DNA of 64,000 nt from Spirochaetaceae bacterium (GTDB lineage: Bacteria > Spirochaetota > Leptospiria > Leptospirales > Leptonemataceae). The notes beneath the pieces are model-generated. The model worked only from the letters and a program-made list of their open reading frames with translations, made no database searches and was not told the origin of the DNA. The position numbers and the translations under genes are program-made. The DNA lies in assembly GCA_002730875.1 (NCBI GenBank), contig PCBI01000011.1, positions 62,001-126,000 of the forward strand. The letters are read 5' to 3'. Below, piece by piece: positions 28,940-38,449 of the stretch; within the stretch, counting starts at the first letter, position 1, and every line of letters starts with the position of its first letter.

Positions 28940-29629
28940 ATGAAACGACTATTGCCAATCATTATATTGAGCGTTATATATCTGCACTGCGGCAATCCCA
29001 CAGAGGCGCTGTATAAGAAATACCACGAGGTAGTCTCCTCTGTGGGCGAGCTTGACGATACCAAAATGCAGAAATATATCAAGACCATGCGAATTCTCCG
29101 ACAGGAAGGAATCAACTTTCAGAAGTGGCTGGAGCAGAACCCGGATGGCGGAAAAGACGGCTTTAACAAGATTGAATCGGCTATTCAAGAAGGCGGATTC
29201 GAAGACTACGCCACCTTTGTGAAGGTAAATGCCAAAGTAGCCTGGGCCTGGAACATGGCACAGGCCGAAGTGGGCATGGAGAAACAGAAGAATTTGAATG
29301 AAGCGTCCCAGGATATGACGCAGCAGGGCATCGACATGATAGATCAGCAACTGGCCGACCCGAATATTCCCGAGGAAACGAAAGCCGAATTACGAAACAC
29401 CAGGGAGCAGCTTGTAAGCCAGAAGCAAGTGATAAAGGACACCTGGGATGAAAACAGAGTATATGCGGACTGGGCCATGGAGGTGGTCGGTCCTCTAACC
29501 AACGATAAGGAAGTGGCCCTGGTAAAAAAGTACGAAACAGAACTAATGGAAGTCTTCACCGGCTTGAGCAAAGAGCAAATACAGCAGGTCCATGAGCTGT
29601 CCATGCCACAACTGGAATTGAATCCATGA
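28940..29629 (+). CDS. Helical lipoprotein of unknown function
   Basis: A 229-aa lipoprotein: MKRLLPIIILSVIYLHC gives a lipobox with cysteine 17. The mature protein is charged and predominantly helical, with possible coiled-coil stretches. The start at 28940 follows a GGAGG site; an upstream in-frame start at 28838 has neither. The last codon overlaps the next gene by 4 bp (ATGA), so both are translated together. The function is unknown; pairing with a small VOC protein gives no firm clue. Confidence 0.75.
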   Translation: MKRLLPIIILSVIYLHCGNPTEALYKKYHEVVSSVGELDDTKMQKYIKTMRILRQEGINFQKWLEQNPDGGKDGFNKIESAIQEGGFEDYATFVKVNAKVAWAWNMAQAEVGMEKQKNLNEASQDMTQQGIDMIDQQLADPNIPEETKAELRNTREQLVSQKQVIKDTWDENRVYADWAMEVVGPLTNDKEVALVKKYETELMEVFTGLSKEQIQQVHELSMPQLELNP

Positions 29630-29991
29630 TACACGGGGTATGGTTTGAAATACCGGTTCTGGACCTGGAGAATGCAAAGTCCTTTTATGAAAAGATTCTT
29701 CAGCAAAAGCTGGAGATCCATGAACTGGGGCCCCTTCGAATGGCCTGGTTTCCCATGAAAGAAGGAGCGTATGGCTGTGCCGGCACCCTGGTACAGGCCC
29801 AGACCTATGAGCCCTCCTATTCGGGTACCATGATCTATCTGGGAGTGGATGACATTGATGCGGTACTCAAGCGGGTTTCCGAGGCTGGCGGTAAGGTATT
29901 AAACGAAAAAAGCCAGATTGGCGAACACGGATATGTCGGCCATTTTGAAGACTGCGAAGGCAATCGGGTGGGCCTCCATTCGGACAAATAG
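29626..29991 (+). CDS. VOC-superfamily (glyoxalase/bleomycin-resistance-like) protein
   Basis: A 121-aa single-module vicinal-oxygen-chelate protein: HGVWFEIPVLDLENAKSFYE is the typical first beta-alpha unit and GHFEDCEGNRVGLHS the typical last strand with its metal-ligand glutamate region. One module forms half a site, so it should dimerise. Candidate metal ligands are H3 or E8 at the N-terminus and the C-terminal glutamate. It is likely cytoplasmic, with the substrate not predictable. It overlaps the upstream lipoprotein gene by 4 bp. Confidence 0.85.
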   Translation: MIHGVWFEIPVLDLENAKSFYEKILQQKLEIHELGPLRMAWFPMKEGAYGCAGTLVQAQTYEPSYSGTMIYLGVDDIDAVLKRVSEAGGKVLNEKSQIGEHGYVGHFEDCEGNRVGLHSDK

Positions 29992-29997
29992 CTGCTT

Positions 29998-31329
29998 CTA
30001 CGGGGAGCTTGCCCACTGCAACCAGTGCCTTATTCGATCCTTGAATTCGGCGGGCCCGGACTCCGGCCAGCGGGCAGCGTCCATATGAATGGTAAGAGTC
30101 AGCAAGCCTTCGTAGGTGGTGGCCGCCACGAAAGCGATCTGCGAAAGGGACGGATGCACGCTAAAGGCAACATGATCCACCTTCCAGGAATCGTTTGAAG
30201 GGCCTGGAAATGCTTCTACGGGTCCGGCATTGCTCAGAGCCACCGCCTGCGGCAATCGCTGCAGGAAGGCCGCATAAGCTTTGCCTGGATCCGGCTTCTT
30301 TAGATACCTGGCGGGATCGGGAAGTAGTCGATAGAAGTCCAGGGCCGATTCCTTTAGCTGACGATGCACATCTTCCGAAAGGGCCCTGGCAAGTCCCCAG
30401 ACATCCCCCGCTTTCACATCCATCGTGGATGTAATCAACGATATATAGAGCGCCAGATCCGACTGACCGGAACGCAGTCCCTTTCGCATGTCCGCCGGAC
30501 TGGCAAGCGCAAGCCGGTGCAGGGCATTATCTGGTCCGTCCGGACCGGTCATCGATCCAGTGTCGCCCTCGTTCTGGTATCGCCGGTGCAGATCCAGAGT
30601 TGCATTCAGTAGCGCCGCTCCCAGAACGCCATGCATTGTAGCATTGTGGGACTTGCAGTTTTCTTTGAGTTGGACCGTTTCACCGGAGTTCAACTTGATC
30701 TCATCCAGGTTTGTCCTGACGGTGGCGCTTCGTTTCTCAAAGAAGGAAACGGGCTGAGCCGGATGACTTTCGAGTTCGGGACTGCCTTCAAGTTCCGGAG
30801 CGAGCCCAGATTCTGATTCAAGCAGGGAGTGCATTCCTCCCGGAAACTCTGCGGAGCTATCTGGAAGGTCCTGGCCCGCCAGAAATGAAAATAGACGGCG
30901 AAGTAGATCCAGCCCACTACGACCATCCGCGATGGAATGATGAAAGACCAGAAAAAGCCGGAAGCGATCCGGCCCCTGCAGGAGCCCGCAACGGCAAAGC
31001 GGGGACTCGTCGACAGCGAAGGGCTCCATGATGGCATCGCCTACGATTTGATTGTATTGCGAACTTTCGAAGGATTCCAGGGCATGCTCTCTGAGCGCAA
31101 CCGGCTGGTCGGTAGCGTCCTGAAAAAACAGTTCGGCGTTGGCCTGATCATGGCCTATCGAGGCTTGCAAAACAGGCATCCGATTGCGAATTTCCTCTAA
31201 GCCCTGAACGAGCAGGTCCCGGTCAAGAAGTCCCCGGCCGTCCGCGTACACGGCAAAGTTCATGGAGGATGCTCGGTCAAATAGCCAGAATGTGGACTCG
31301 GCCCGATCCAGGACACGCTTGCGATTCAT
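29998..31329 (-). CDS. Condensation-type acyltransferase (WS/DGAT or PapA5-like)
   Basis: About 443 aa. The catalytic HHxxxDG motif is present as HHSIADG near residue 130, the hallmark of the chloramphenicol-acetyltransferase/condensation superfamily, including wax ester synthases, alcohol acyltransferases and PapA5. The N-terminus RVLDRAESTFWLFDRASSMNFAVYAD and the later SLITSTMDVKAGDVWGL also fit. It probably transfers an acyl group from CoA or a carrier protein to an alcohol. The frame is open 71 codons further upstream, but the ATG at 31329 begins the family homology and has GGAG close by. The exact substrate is unknown. Confidence 0.75.
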   Translation of the reverse strand: MNRKRVLDRAESTFWLFDRASSMNFAVYADGRGLLDRDLLVQGLEEIRNRMPVLQASIGHDQANAELFFQDATDQPVALREHALESFESSQYNQIVGDAIMEPFAVDESPLCRCGLLQGPDRFRLFLVFHHSIADGRSGLDLLRRLFSFLAGQDLPDSSAEFPGGMHSLLESESGLAPELEGSPELESHPAQPVSFFEKRSATVRTNLDEIKLNSGETVQLKENCKSHNATMHGVLGAALLNATLDLHRRYQNEGDTGSMTGPDGPDNALHRLALASPADMRKGLRSGQSDLALYISLITSTMDVKAGDVWGLARALSEDVHRQLKESALDFYRLLPDPARYLKKPDPGKAYAAFLQRLPQAVALSNAGPVEAFPGPSNDSWKVDHVAFSVHPSLSQIAFVAATTYEGLLTLTIHMDAARWPESGPAEFKDRIRHWLQWASSP

Positions 31330-31513
31330 TGCTCCAGCTTTCCGTCTATGCCGGTAATTGCAAAGAGAAATGCGATTAGACCGGAATCGTGCATTCAGGC
31401 CATTTGAGCCCCTCAAGCTCTCGGGTTCAAATGGGTCCAACCGAACTATTCGAATCGAATGGAAAACCTGTATCGTTGGGCCACTGTGTCCCAGCGCCGC
31501 TGGACCGCGAAAA

Positions 31514-31936
31514 TTAGAACCGGTCGTATTGATAGAGCACAATCAAACCAGATATGAGAAGACAAAGAGGCGAATACAACAACGTATCCATTCTGGCAAA
31601 GTCGCTACCTCCAATCCGTTTGAGAAAACCAATGTAGCGAAAATCTCCGATGGCTCTTGCCAGAAAGAGAACGGCCACAACCCAGGCCGGGTATGCCATG
31701 GCCCCTCTGAAGTCATGCAATCCGAAGGCGCCGCAGATGAAATAGAAGCCAGCCAGAGCAAGGAGCGTGGCTACGATAATTGTCATCAGCGGTCCCGGCG
31801 TGAATAACGGCTCCCCGTTCTGGTTCAGAGGAATCACTTTTCGCAGTCCAATCTGGCCGCCAAAGGCCCAGTATATGTGTATAAAGGAAAGAGCGAAGAA
31901 AAGGGCGGACAGTAGGTGAGGTATGGATTGCAACAT
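31514..31936 (-). CDS. DUF3995-type four-helix membrane protein
   Basis: About 140 aa with four membrane spans. The features HIYWAFGGQIGLRKVIP near the first span, followed by spans around LMTIIVATLLALAGFYF and WVVAVLFLARAIGDFRYIGF, match the DUF3995 family of small membrane proteins of unknown function. A start at the ATG of 31936 places the first span at the N-terminus; the frame is open to 32011. Confidence 0.7.
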   Translation of the reverse strand: MLQSIPHLLSALFFALSFIHIYWAFGGQIGLRKVIPLNQNGEPLFTPGPLMTIIVATLLALAGFYFICGAFGLHDFRGAMAYPAWVVAVLFLARAIGDFRYIGFLKRIGGSDFARMDTLLYSPLCLLISGLIVLYQYDRF

Positions 31937-32237
31937 GCTGAATGTATACCAGTCCTGCTGAATCTGTAAATCAAATGTGGACTTGCCAGGCGGCAATCTC
32001 AACGGGGACATCTGACATAACCTGCTTGCCAGAATAACCTGCGGACAGTATCCTGCCTGTAGCTCCTATTGAATGTAGCCAGACCACCGTGGAATCCACG
32101 ACCTATCTTCATTCCTGGCTGCCCGCAAGCGCGTAATCAGCCGGACAGGAAATCAAGGGGATCCATTCGGGACTCCAGTATTCGAGAATCCCGCTCCCAC
32201 AGTGCCATCGCATTGGCATTCCCCGCCGGAGGTATTT

Positions 32238-32465
32238 ATGGCAGGAAAGCAACGCCCCACCATGGGCAAGCGTATCAGAGAAAAGAACAAAAGAGAAAAG
32301 AAGCAAGCGAAGCTGGAAGAGAAGGCCCGCCGAAAAGCTGAAGGCGGTATCGTTGGCGATGACATCGTAGATGTTGCATCCTTAATTCCGGACCCTGACG
32401 TTTATGGTCAGGAAACTGTGGACGTCCCCGAAGAAGAGGACGAGGAATCCGAAGAAAAGAACTGA
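32238..32465 (+). CDS. Small highly charged conserved-looking protein
   Basis: A 75-aa protein with a basic first half (GKRIREKNKREKK, QAKLEEKARRKAE) that should form one long helix and an acidic tail (VPEEEDEESEEKN). A perfect GGAGG lies 7 bp before the ATG, supporting a real gene. Similar small Lys/Arg-rich proteins beginning with a GKR(I/M)RE core occur in Leptospira from memory. Possible roles are nucleic acid or ribosome binding, but nothing in the sequence proves this. Confidence 0.7.
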   Translation: MAGKQRPTMGKRIREKNKREKKQAKLEEKARRKAEGGIVGDDIVDVASLIPDPDVYGQETVDVPEEEDEESEEKN

Positions 32466-32583
32466 TTTCTACCTCCCGAATCAACTACAGCTCTAATTGG
32501 CCTTTTTGCTATCCCGGGAAAGGCCGGGCTGTTCCTCGAAAACCGAGCATCTCATAGATCATTTCGAAACCCGGCCATGTGCG

Positions 32584-32722
32584 CTGGCCCTCATTGGCGC
32601 GAACCTGGACGCTCCTCGAATTCTGGCCTGCCCTGGCGCGCGGCTGGAAGATCGGCGGATTCTGGCTTGCATTGGCGCGGACCTGGTCGCTCCTCGTATT
32701 CTGGCCGTCATTGGCAGTTCCG
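32584..32722. repeat. 39-bp tandem repeat directly after a stop codon
   Basis: Units start with CTGGCC or CTGGCT at 32584, 32623, 32662 and 32701, an exact 39-bp period over 3.5 units. Units 1 and 3 are most similar (ATTGGCGCG.ACCTGG.CGCTCCTCG), unit 2 is diverged. The array starts 2 bp after the stop of the 809-aa surface repeat protein, and in that protein's frame it encodes 13-residue repeats (ANDGQNTRSDQVR-like) with no stop. Confidence 0.8.
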
Positions 32723-32724
32723 AT

Positions 32725-35154
32725 TCAGAAATTCAGACCAATGGATACTGGCAGCCAGCCTTCTTCGTTGATGTTAATAATCCCGATTTGCGCCCCTCCT
32801 ACTCGCTCTGCGTAGTTGAACAATCCAATCATCAATCCGTCCGGCTCATTGGACATATTCCAGGCGCCCACCATGAGCATTCCTTCTTCATAATTCAGAT
32901 TCACCAATCCGAATTGCAGCGATTTCGATTTCCAGGTGCCGTTTACAAGCCCTGCCTGGAACAATGCTTCGTCGCCGAAGTTTAAAAGCCCTGCCTGGAA
33001 CAAGGAATCGTCTGTTATGTTCAGTATTCCCAGTTGAACGATGTTTCGCTTATCTTCAAAATTCACGGAGGCCACCTGAAGCAGACTCACCGAACCACGA
33101 TTATAGAAAGCAGATATTTGAGCGATGGAAACCAGGGACTCTTGCATTTCGCCCATCTTTCGCCTGGGGTCGTCCAGATCCAGATCGCTCAGCGAGGCAG
33201 GATCCCTTCCACGGCTTAGATTCACAAAACCGGCCAGCTGGATCCAACTTCGGGTATCGGTGCTATTGGCCAGACCGGCAAACTGAATCGGAGAATAATA
33301 GCTTTCATTGTAGCCTGCAGAAATCTGAAAAAGATGCACGAATCGAGCACGATTCGCGGCAGCAGCGAACTGAAACAAACTGTCTTCCGGGGTAATGTTT
33401 GCCAGCGTGGAAACCTGTCCTGCAGGCACCGAGTGCTCGCTGAAATTGCCCAGAAGGCCCAGCTGAAAAGGCACGGTTCGCGCCAGATTCACTCCACCGA
33501 TTTGAGGAAACCTGGTATCGCTGAGCCGGTTCAGCACCAGGCCGATCTGCATACCGTTGGCATTTCCGCCTGTCCAGGCGCCAAGCGATAGTCCGAACCC
33601 GCTCAAGTTCTTTTCTGTATAAAGAACCAACGGCTGGATGGAAAGGCCCCGGGTATTCTCGGTGTTCACTGCCGTGAGGCCGAGCTGGATGCCTGCGAAG
33701 TTGCCGTTCACAACATGGCCCAGGCCCAGTTGAATTCCCCTCACCGGTCCAGAGAAGTTTAGAACGCCCACATCCAGACCATCCACAGAAGCCGAAACTC
33801 CATACAGGGCATTTAGTCGCAAGCCGCGCACCGCCGTTTTCTGATCGAATAGCTGCCCGGGCATGTAGAGTGCGAACTGAAACAGCGTCCAGCTTGCATC
33901 AATGTAGCCGGTTTTCCGCGGTCCATCATGACCGGAGTGGAAATTCAATAACGGCAGAAAGGGAATGGGCGCGTTTCGTGCTACATTAAACAGACCTATT
34001 TGAATCCCATTCAAATTCTCTGCATCGTTTACCAGGCCGATGGATAGTCCGGTCTGAAGTTCGCTTCTATTAAAGACTCCTATCTGCAAAAATTTCGAAA
34101 GATTCGCATTGTTCATCGCTCCGATCTGAAATCCTACCTGGTCGGCGTTGTTCAGGGCCGACATTTGCCATGAGCTTTCGTCGGATAAATTCGAAAGAGC
34201 AGAGATTTGCACTACGCTTGTATTGCTGTAGTTCACCAGGCCAGCCAGCTGTAGGCCTGCTTTTTCATTGTAATTTCCGAGACCTGCGATCTGCCAGGGA
34301 CTGTTTTCCGAGTAGTTTCCCAGAATGCCCAGTTGCAACGATGCGCTTTGCGAAATGTTGAATGCACCGGGTAGCTGAAGAAAGATCTCTTTTCCAATGT
34401 TGAGCCCTGCGGAACTCTGGAGCCAGCCGTCATCGGTGCCGGCGCCGAGCCCTGAGATTTGAATCCAGGACGTATCGCTATAAGAGAAGATACCGCTGAT
34501 TTGCAATAACGATTCATCGCTGTGGTTGTAGCCGCCGGCCAGTTGTAGAAAGGAATAGTCCCGAGTTCTGTTTGCAATCCCCGCAAATTGAATGGCCGGG
34601 CCCTCATCCAGATGGTTGATTCCCAGGGTAAACTGACCGGTGTAGGCCCGATCGGCATCGTTGAGTCCGATGCCCACCATCGGCAAATAGGAATCGTTGG
34701 CAAAGTTCAGTAGCCCCAGTTGCCAACCGAACTGTCGGTCGTTGGTATTGGCGATACCGATTTGCAGTCCATACAGGGAATCCGCTCCGTTAAACAGTCC
34801 GGCCTGCACTCCCAGATGGGATTCGCTCAAATTGGCCGCTCCCAGAGCGACGCCGCCGGATGCAATCTCTACCTCATTTACAAAGCCTGCATCCACACCG
34901 TAGACGTAATCGTTTTCGCCGTAGAAGATGTTGAGACGAGCGCCTACCACAGCCGTGTCCCTGTCGAAAAGCTGGAACGGAGACAAGAGGGAAAGCTGGA
35001 AGGGGGTGATGCCGCGGGCACTCAGGCCCTGGGCGGTCACCAGGAAAAGTATCAACAAAAGCATCAGAAAACGATGGCCCGGAATGCCTCGGGCCAATAG
35101 CCCCCGCGGCATCCAAAAAGGGGATGCGATTCTATTTCTGATCATTTGCAGCAT
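32725..35154 (-). CDS. Surface repeat protein (QIGL(F/L)N type), paralogue 1
   Basis: An 809-aa exported protein with a signal peptide (hydrophobic core FLMLLLILFLVTAQG). The mature part is built almost wholly from repeats of about 14-16 residues around (L/F)Q(I/L)(A/G)G(L/F)xN(Y/F)(S/A), spaced so that glycine and asparagine fall at regular turns, as expected for a beta-solenoid or barrel-like surface structure. The module header TPFQLSLLSPFQLFDRDTAV...GARLNIFYGEND recurs near residue 415 as TLFQFALYMPGQLFDQKTAV, so the protein is an internal duplication. It resembles the Leptospira LA_2272-type surface repeat family. It is the last of three tandem paralogues and is followed by a 39-bp array. 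Confidence 0.8.
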   Translation of the reverse strand: MLQMIRNRIASPFWMPRGLLARGIPGHRFLMLLLILFLVTAQGLSARGITPFQLSLLSPFQLFDRDTAVVGARLNIFYGENDYVYGVDAGFVNEVEIASGGVALGAANLSESHLGVQAGLFNGADSLYGLQIGIANTNDRQFGWQLGLLNFANDSYLPMVGIGLNDADRAYTGQFTLGINHLDEGPAIQFAGIANRTRDYSFLQLAGGYNHSDESLLQISGIFSYSDTSWIQISGLGAGTDDGWLQSSAGLNIGKEIFLQLPGAFNISQSASLQLGILGNYSENSPWQIAGLGNYNEKAGLQLAGLVNYSNTSVVQISALSNLSDESSWQMSALNNADQVGFQIGAMNNANLSKFLQIGVFNRSELQTGLSIGLVNDAENLNGIQIGLFNVARNAPIPFLPLLNFHSGHDGPRKTGYIDASWTLFQFALYMPGQLFDQKTAVRGLRLNALYGVSASVDGLDVGVLNFSGPVRGIQLGLGHVVNGNFAGIQLGLTAVNTENTRGLSIQPLVLYTEKNLSGFGLSLGAWTGGNANGMQIGLVLNRLSDTRFPQIGGVNLARTVPFQLGLLGNFSEHSVPAGQVSTLANITPEDSLFQFAAAANRARFVHLFQISAGYNESYYSPIQFAGLANSTDTRSWIQLAGFVNLSRGRDPASLSDLDLDDPRRKMGEMQESLVSIAQISAFYNRGSVSLLQVASVNFEDKRNIVQLGILNITDDSLFQAGLLNFGDEALFQAGLVNGTWKSKSLQFGLVNLNYEEGMLMVGAWNMSNEPDGLMIGLFNYAERVGGAQIGIININEEGWLPVSIGLNF

Positions 35155-35161
35155 GAAGGTT

Positions 35162-35191
35162 ATTAATCCGTTTTTTACCCCATGAAGTCAA
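35162..35191 (-). promoter_or_regulatory. Candidate promoter of surface repeat paralogue 1
   Basis: On the minus strand TTGACT (35186-35191) and ATTAAT (35162-35167) are 18 bp apart. The predicted transcript would begin very near the annotated ATG at 35154, so translation may be leaderless or begin at an internal ATG (35145 or 35112). Confidence 0.45.
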
Positions 35192-35247
35192 AACCAATAC
35201 GAAATCATCGGGCCGCAAAATCTGAATAATCCATCCTTACGCTGCGA

Positions 35248-38151
35248 TCAAAAATTCACTCCCGGCAAGATCGAGAACCGTCCCTTTCTATGAATGTTTA
35301 TCAGTCCCACTTGAACGCCGTCCAACTCATCTGCATAGTTAAACACTCCCAGCATTACGCCATCGTGCTTCTCTGCATAGTTCCAGACCCCGGCACTGAA
35401 TCCGTAGGTTCTACCCGAAGTGTTAATGTTCGCCACAGAAAACTGAAAAGGCCCCCCAGCGCCGGTGTTTACTAAACCCAGGCGTACGCCGGGCGCAATT
35501 TCGCCAGAGTTGTAGGCACCCAGCTGAACGTGGGCACGCTCGGAAAAGTTCAATGCGCCCAGTTGAAAAAAGGATCTTTGCTCGGAAATGTTGGCAAGAG
35601 CGATTTGCAACGGAGCGTCTCCAGAATAGTTGGCCAGTAAAGATAGCTGCGCATAAGGACTCTGTAAGCCTTCGCGATCCTTCTGCCAATAAGGCCCGGA
35701 ATTGCCCAGGCCGGCGATTTGCAGATAAACATGACTCCCCGCATGATTACCCAGGCCAGCGAATTGAATTAGATGGAGCCCCTCCCCATCGTTGAAAAAA
35801 CCGGCCAACTGCAGCGGCACCGAACCATGACTACTGTTAAAGAGCCCGGCCAACTGTAAAGAAGCGCCTTCATTTGCGTTGTTTGCCAGACCGGCAATCT
35901 GCGGTCCGAATGTCAGATCCGTGCTATTGATTCCTGCGGATAGCTGAAACAGATAAGACTTTTCCGATCCATTGAATAGTCCGGATACCTGGAAAAATGA
36001 TGTTTCATTTGTGACATTGCCCAGCCCGGAAATCTGAAATGCAGAGCCTTCATCGCTGTAGTTAAAGAGCGCAGACAATTGAGGACCATAAGCGCCCGCC
36101 TCTCGAATGTTTCCTATGAGAGCGATCTGCAGTGGCGCATAGTCCGCTCTGTTGATTCCGCCAATCTGCAGCAAAGGGAAATAATCCGCGGAGTTATATA
36201 GAAGTCCAATCTGATAGCCCTTGAGGTTTCCTTCGGTGATCACCACCGGCGCAATGGCAAAACCGGTAAGATCCTTTCGGAAGTCCTGATAAAGAAAGGA
36301 TGCGAATACCCCGGTGCCAGAATTGGCGGATTGAATGCCGCCCACCTGTAAACCGGCCAGGTCCTGCTCCACCAGGTTCAGTAGCCCGAACTGAATCCCC
36401 TGGAATTCGCCGTCCACCAGCGATACGGCCCCGGTCTGCAGTCCGTACACCGATTCTGTCGAGTAGCTGGCCAGATGGAACTGAATACCGGCCACCTGTT
36501 GCGATACCTGCACCGGTCCCAGGTCCAGACCATAAACATTGGAGCTTTCGCCGTAGGCAAGATGCAGCCTTAGTCCTCGCACTTCTGTTTCTCTTTGAAA
36601 CAATTGGCCTGGCATGTAGAGCGCCAGTTGAAACGGAGTGTAATCTGCATCAAGAAGACCTGTGCGAACCTCATTCAGCTCTTCGCTTCCGTAGTTGTAG
36701 AGAAATGTGAATGGAAACCTGCTTTTCCAGGCGATGTTGATCAGACCGATCTGGTGTCCTTTCAGAACTCTCGCTTCATTAAAGAGCCCGATATCCATTC
36801 CAGCCTGGTCCTCCGCCCGGTTAACCACACCGAAACGCAGGCCAGAGTTTTCTTCGGTAAAGTTAAAGGCGCCAAGTTGAAACCGAGAATGGGTATTGAA
36901 GTTAAGCAGACCCACCTGGGCCGCCCGGTCTGCATAGTTCCAGCCGGCAGCGATCTGCAAGAAGGCTTGATCGGCATTGTTTGCCAGCCCTGCAATCTGA
37001 AGATCGCTTTGCCCGGAAAGGTTGGCTATTCCGGTGAACTGCACGTAACTGTTGTCCGAGCCGTTCAACAGAGCGGAAACCTGCAGCCCGCCAGCTTCCG
37101 AACCGTTTCCCAGAAGGGCGATCTGAATTCCAGGTGATTCAGCATAGTTGCCCAGCGCTGCCAATTGAAGCGGGATATTTTCCCCTACGTTAAGTCCAAT
37201 GGCGAATTGCGTCGGAGTGCTGGTCCCGTAGTTGAATAATCCAGCCAGTTGAAACTGGGAATCCTCCCCGGACCAGTTTCCCAGCCAGCCAATTTGAGCC
37301 AGATTAGTATCCGAGATGTTCAGCCCCCCGAGCTGAATCCAGGGGGCATCGGTATAGTTTCCCAGAAGCGAAAGCTGAATGGGACTCCATTTGGCGCTGT
37401 TGACTCCAAACGACATCTGAATCCAGGCATCATCGGTAGCATTGAAAATACCCGAAATCTGCACCAGGTTTTTGCTTCCTTTGTTCCATAGCCCGGCAAC
37501 TTGAAAAGGGATGATCTCGGACTCATCGTCATCTCCCGATGCGTAATTCACCAGACCGGCGAATTGAAAGGGAGCCCTGGAGCTTAAGTTCATTCCCAGG
37601 CTAAACTGTCCCAGATAGGCATCTTCAGCGCCATTAAAGAGCAAACCGGTCATGGGCAGATAGGCATCCCCTTCGATCAGGTTTCCCAGGCCGATCTGAT
37701 AGCCGATGAGACGATCAGTGCGATTGATGGCTCCAAGCTGTAGTCCATAGCCGGAGCCGGAGTAATTAAGCCCGCCAATTTCCAGGCCGGTGTGCGAATT
37801 GCCCGTGCGATTGTACAATCCGAATCGAATTCCCACAGAACTATCCGCCACTTCATTCCAGGGCCCAATATCCAGGCCATACAGATTCCGGTTCAGTCCG
37901 CCAAACATGGTTAATCGCAGACCCAGTACCGAGTACTGATTTCCTTTCCATTGCATGTCAGAGACCACCGCCAGTTCCAGGGGAGTCAGTCCCCTGGCTG
38001 GCTGATTCAAAACATCTGCGAATGGGACGGGCTTCGTGTTGGCAGAGTCCGCATTGTTCTTCTCTCCATCCGGGGACGGATTGGCCCAGAGGGCGGACTG
38101 GCAGGCCAGCAATATAAAAAAGAAAAGGGGTATTTGTAGCTTCGAGTACAT
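35248..38151 (-). CDS. Surface repeat protein (QIGL(F/L)N type), paralogue 2
   Basis: A 967-aa exported protein with a good signal peptide (MYSKLQIPLFFFILLACQSALWA). It has the same architecture as its neighbours: a first header (LTPLELAVVSDMQW ... GLRLTMFGGLNRNLYGLDIGP), some twenty short QIAGLxNxS repeats, a second header near residue 510 (TPFQLALYMPGQLFQRETEVRG ... YGLDLGPVQVS) and more repeats. The C-terminal block (YNSGEIAPGVRLGLVNTG, then VWNYAEKHDGVMLGVFNYADELDGVQVGLINI) is nearly shared with paralogue 3. Outer-membrane or surface placement is inferred. A TTGAAC/TCTAAA promoter-like pair lies about 60 bp upstream. Confidence 0.82.
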   Translation of the reverse strand: MYSKLQIPLFFFILLACQSALWANPSPDGEKNNADSANTKPVPFADVLNQPARGLTPLELAVVSDMQWKGNQYSVLGLRLTMFGGLNRNLYGLDIGPWNEVADSSVGIRFGLYNRTGNSHTGLEIGGLNYSGSGYGLQLGAINRTDRLIGYQIGLGNLIEGDAYLPMTGLLFNGAEDAYLGQFSLGMNLSSRAPFQFAGLVNYASGDDDESEIIPFQVAGLWNKGSKNLVQISGIFNATDDAWIQMSFGVNSAKWSPIQLSLLGNYTDAPWIQLGGLNISDTNLAQIGWLGNWSGEDSQFQLAGLFNYGTSTPTQFAIGLNVGENIPLQLAALGNYAESPGIQIALLGNGSEAGGLQVSALLNGSDNSYVQFTGIANLSGQSDLQIAGLANNADQAFLQIAAGWNYADRAAQVGLLNFNTHSRFQLGAFNFTEENSGLRFGVVNRAEDQAGMDIGLFNEARVLKGHQIGLINIAWKSRFPFTFLYNYGSEELNEVRTGLLDADYTPFQLALYMPGQLFQRETEVRGLRLHLAYGESSNVYGLDLGPVQVSQQVAGIQFHLASYSTESVYGLQTGAVSLVDGEFQGIQFGLLNLVEQDLAGLQVGGIQSANSGTGVFASFLYQDFRKDLTGFAIAPVVITEGNLKGYQIGLLYNSADYFPLLQIGGINRADYAPLQIALIGNIREAGAYGPQLSALFNYSDEGSAFQISGLGNVTNETSFFQVSGLFNGSEKSYLFQLSAGINSTDLTFGPQIAGLANNANEGASLQLAGLFNSSHGSVPLQLAGFFNDGEGLHLIQFAGLGNHAGSHVYLQIAGLGNSGPYWQKDREGLQSPYAQLSLLANYSGDAPLQIALANISEQRSFFQLGALNFSERAHVQLGAYNSGEIAPGVRLGLVNTGAGGPFQFSVANINTSGRTYGFSAGVWNYAEKHDGVMLGVFNYADELDGVQVGLINIHRKGRFSILPGVNF

Positions 38152-38449
38152 TTTCTTGGTGAGAATCGGCCAACGGGCAGGATTTAGACGATTAAAGGTG
38201 ATCGCAGTTCAAAAACAAATCCGCAACCAGGCTCTGGATTAAGCGGGACCATCAGTAGCGCCTAAGATCAGCTAGAACAGGCAAGAGATCCTGCGCCTAC
38301 CAGCTTCTACTCAGCTTTGATCGCTTAATTCCTTTTTGACGGTCTTTGCCGTTCTAAATTAGGACCTCTAAACAGACTCGGCCCGAAAGATCAACCGAGA
38401 CAAGAAACAGGATGGATTCGAAAAACACTCGAGACTGCGCGGCGGAAAC

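Noticed and set aside
32497-32985. Plus-strand frame encoding 13-residue repeats
   Set aside because: Runs into the antisense of the 809-aa surface protein; a by-product of the 39-bp array.
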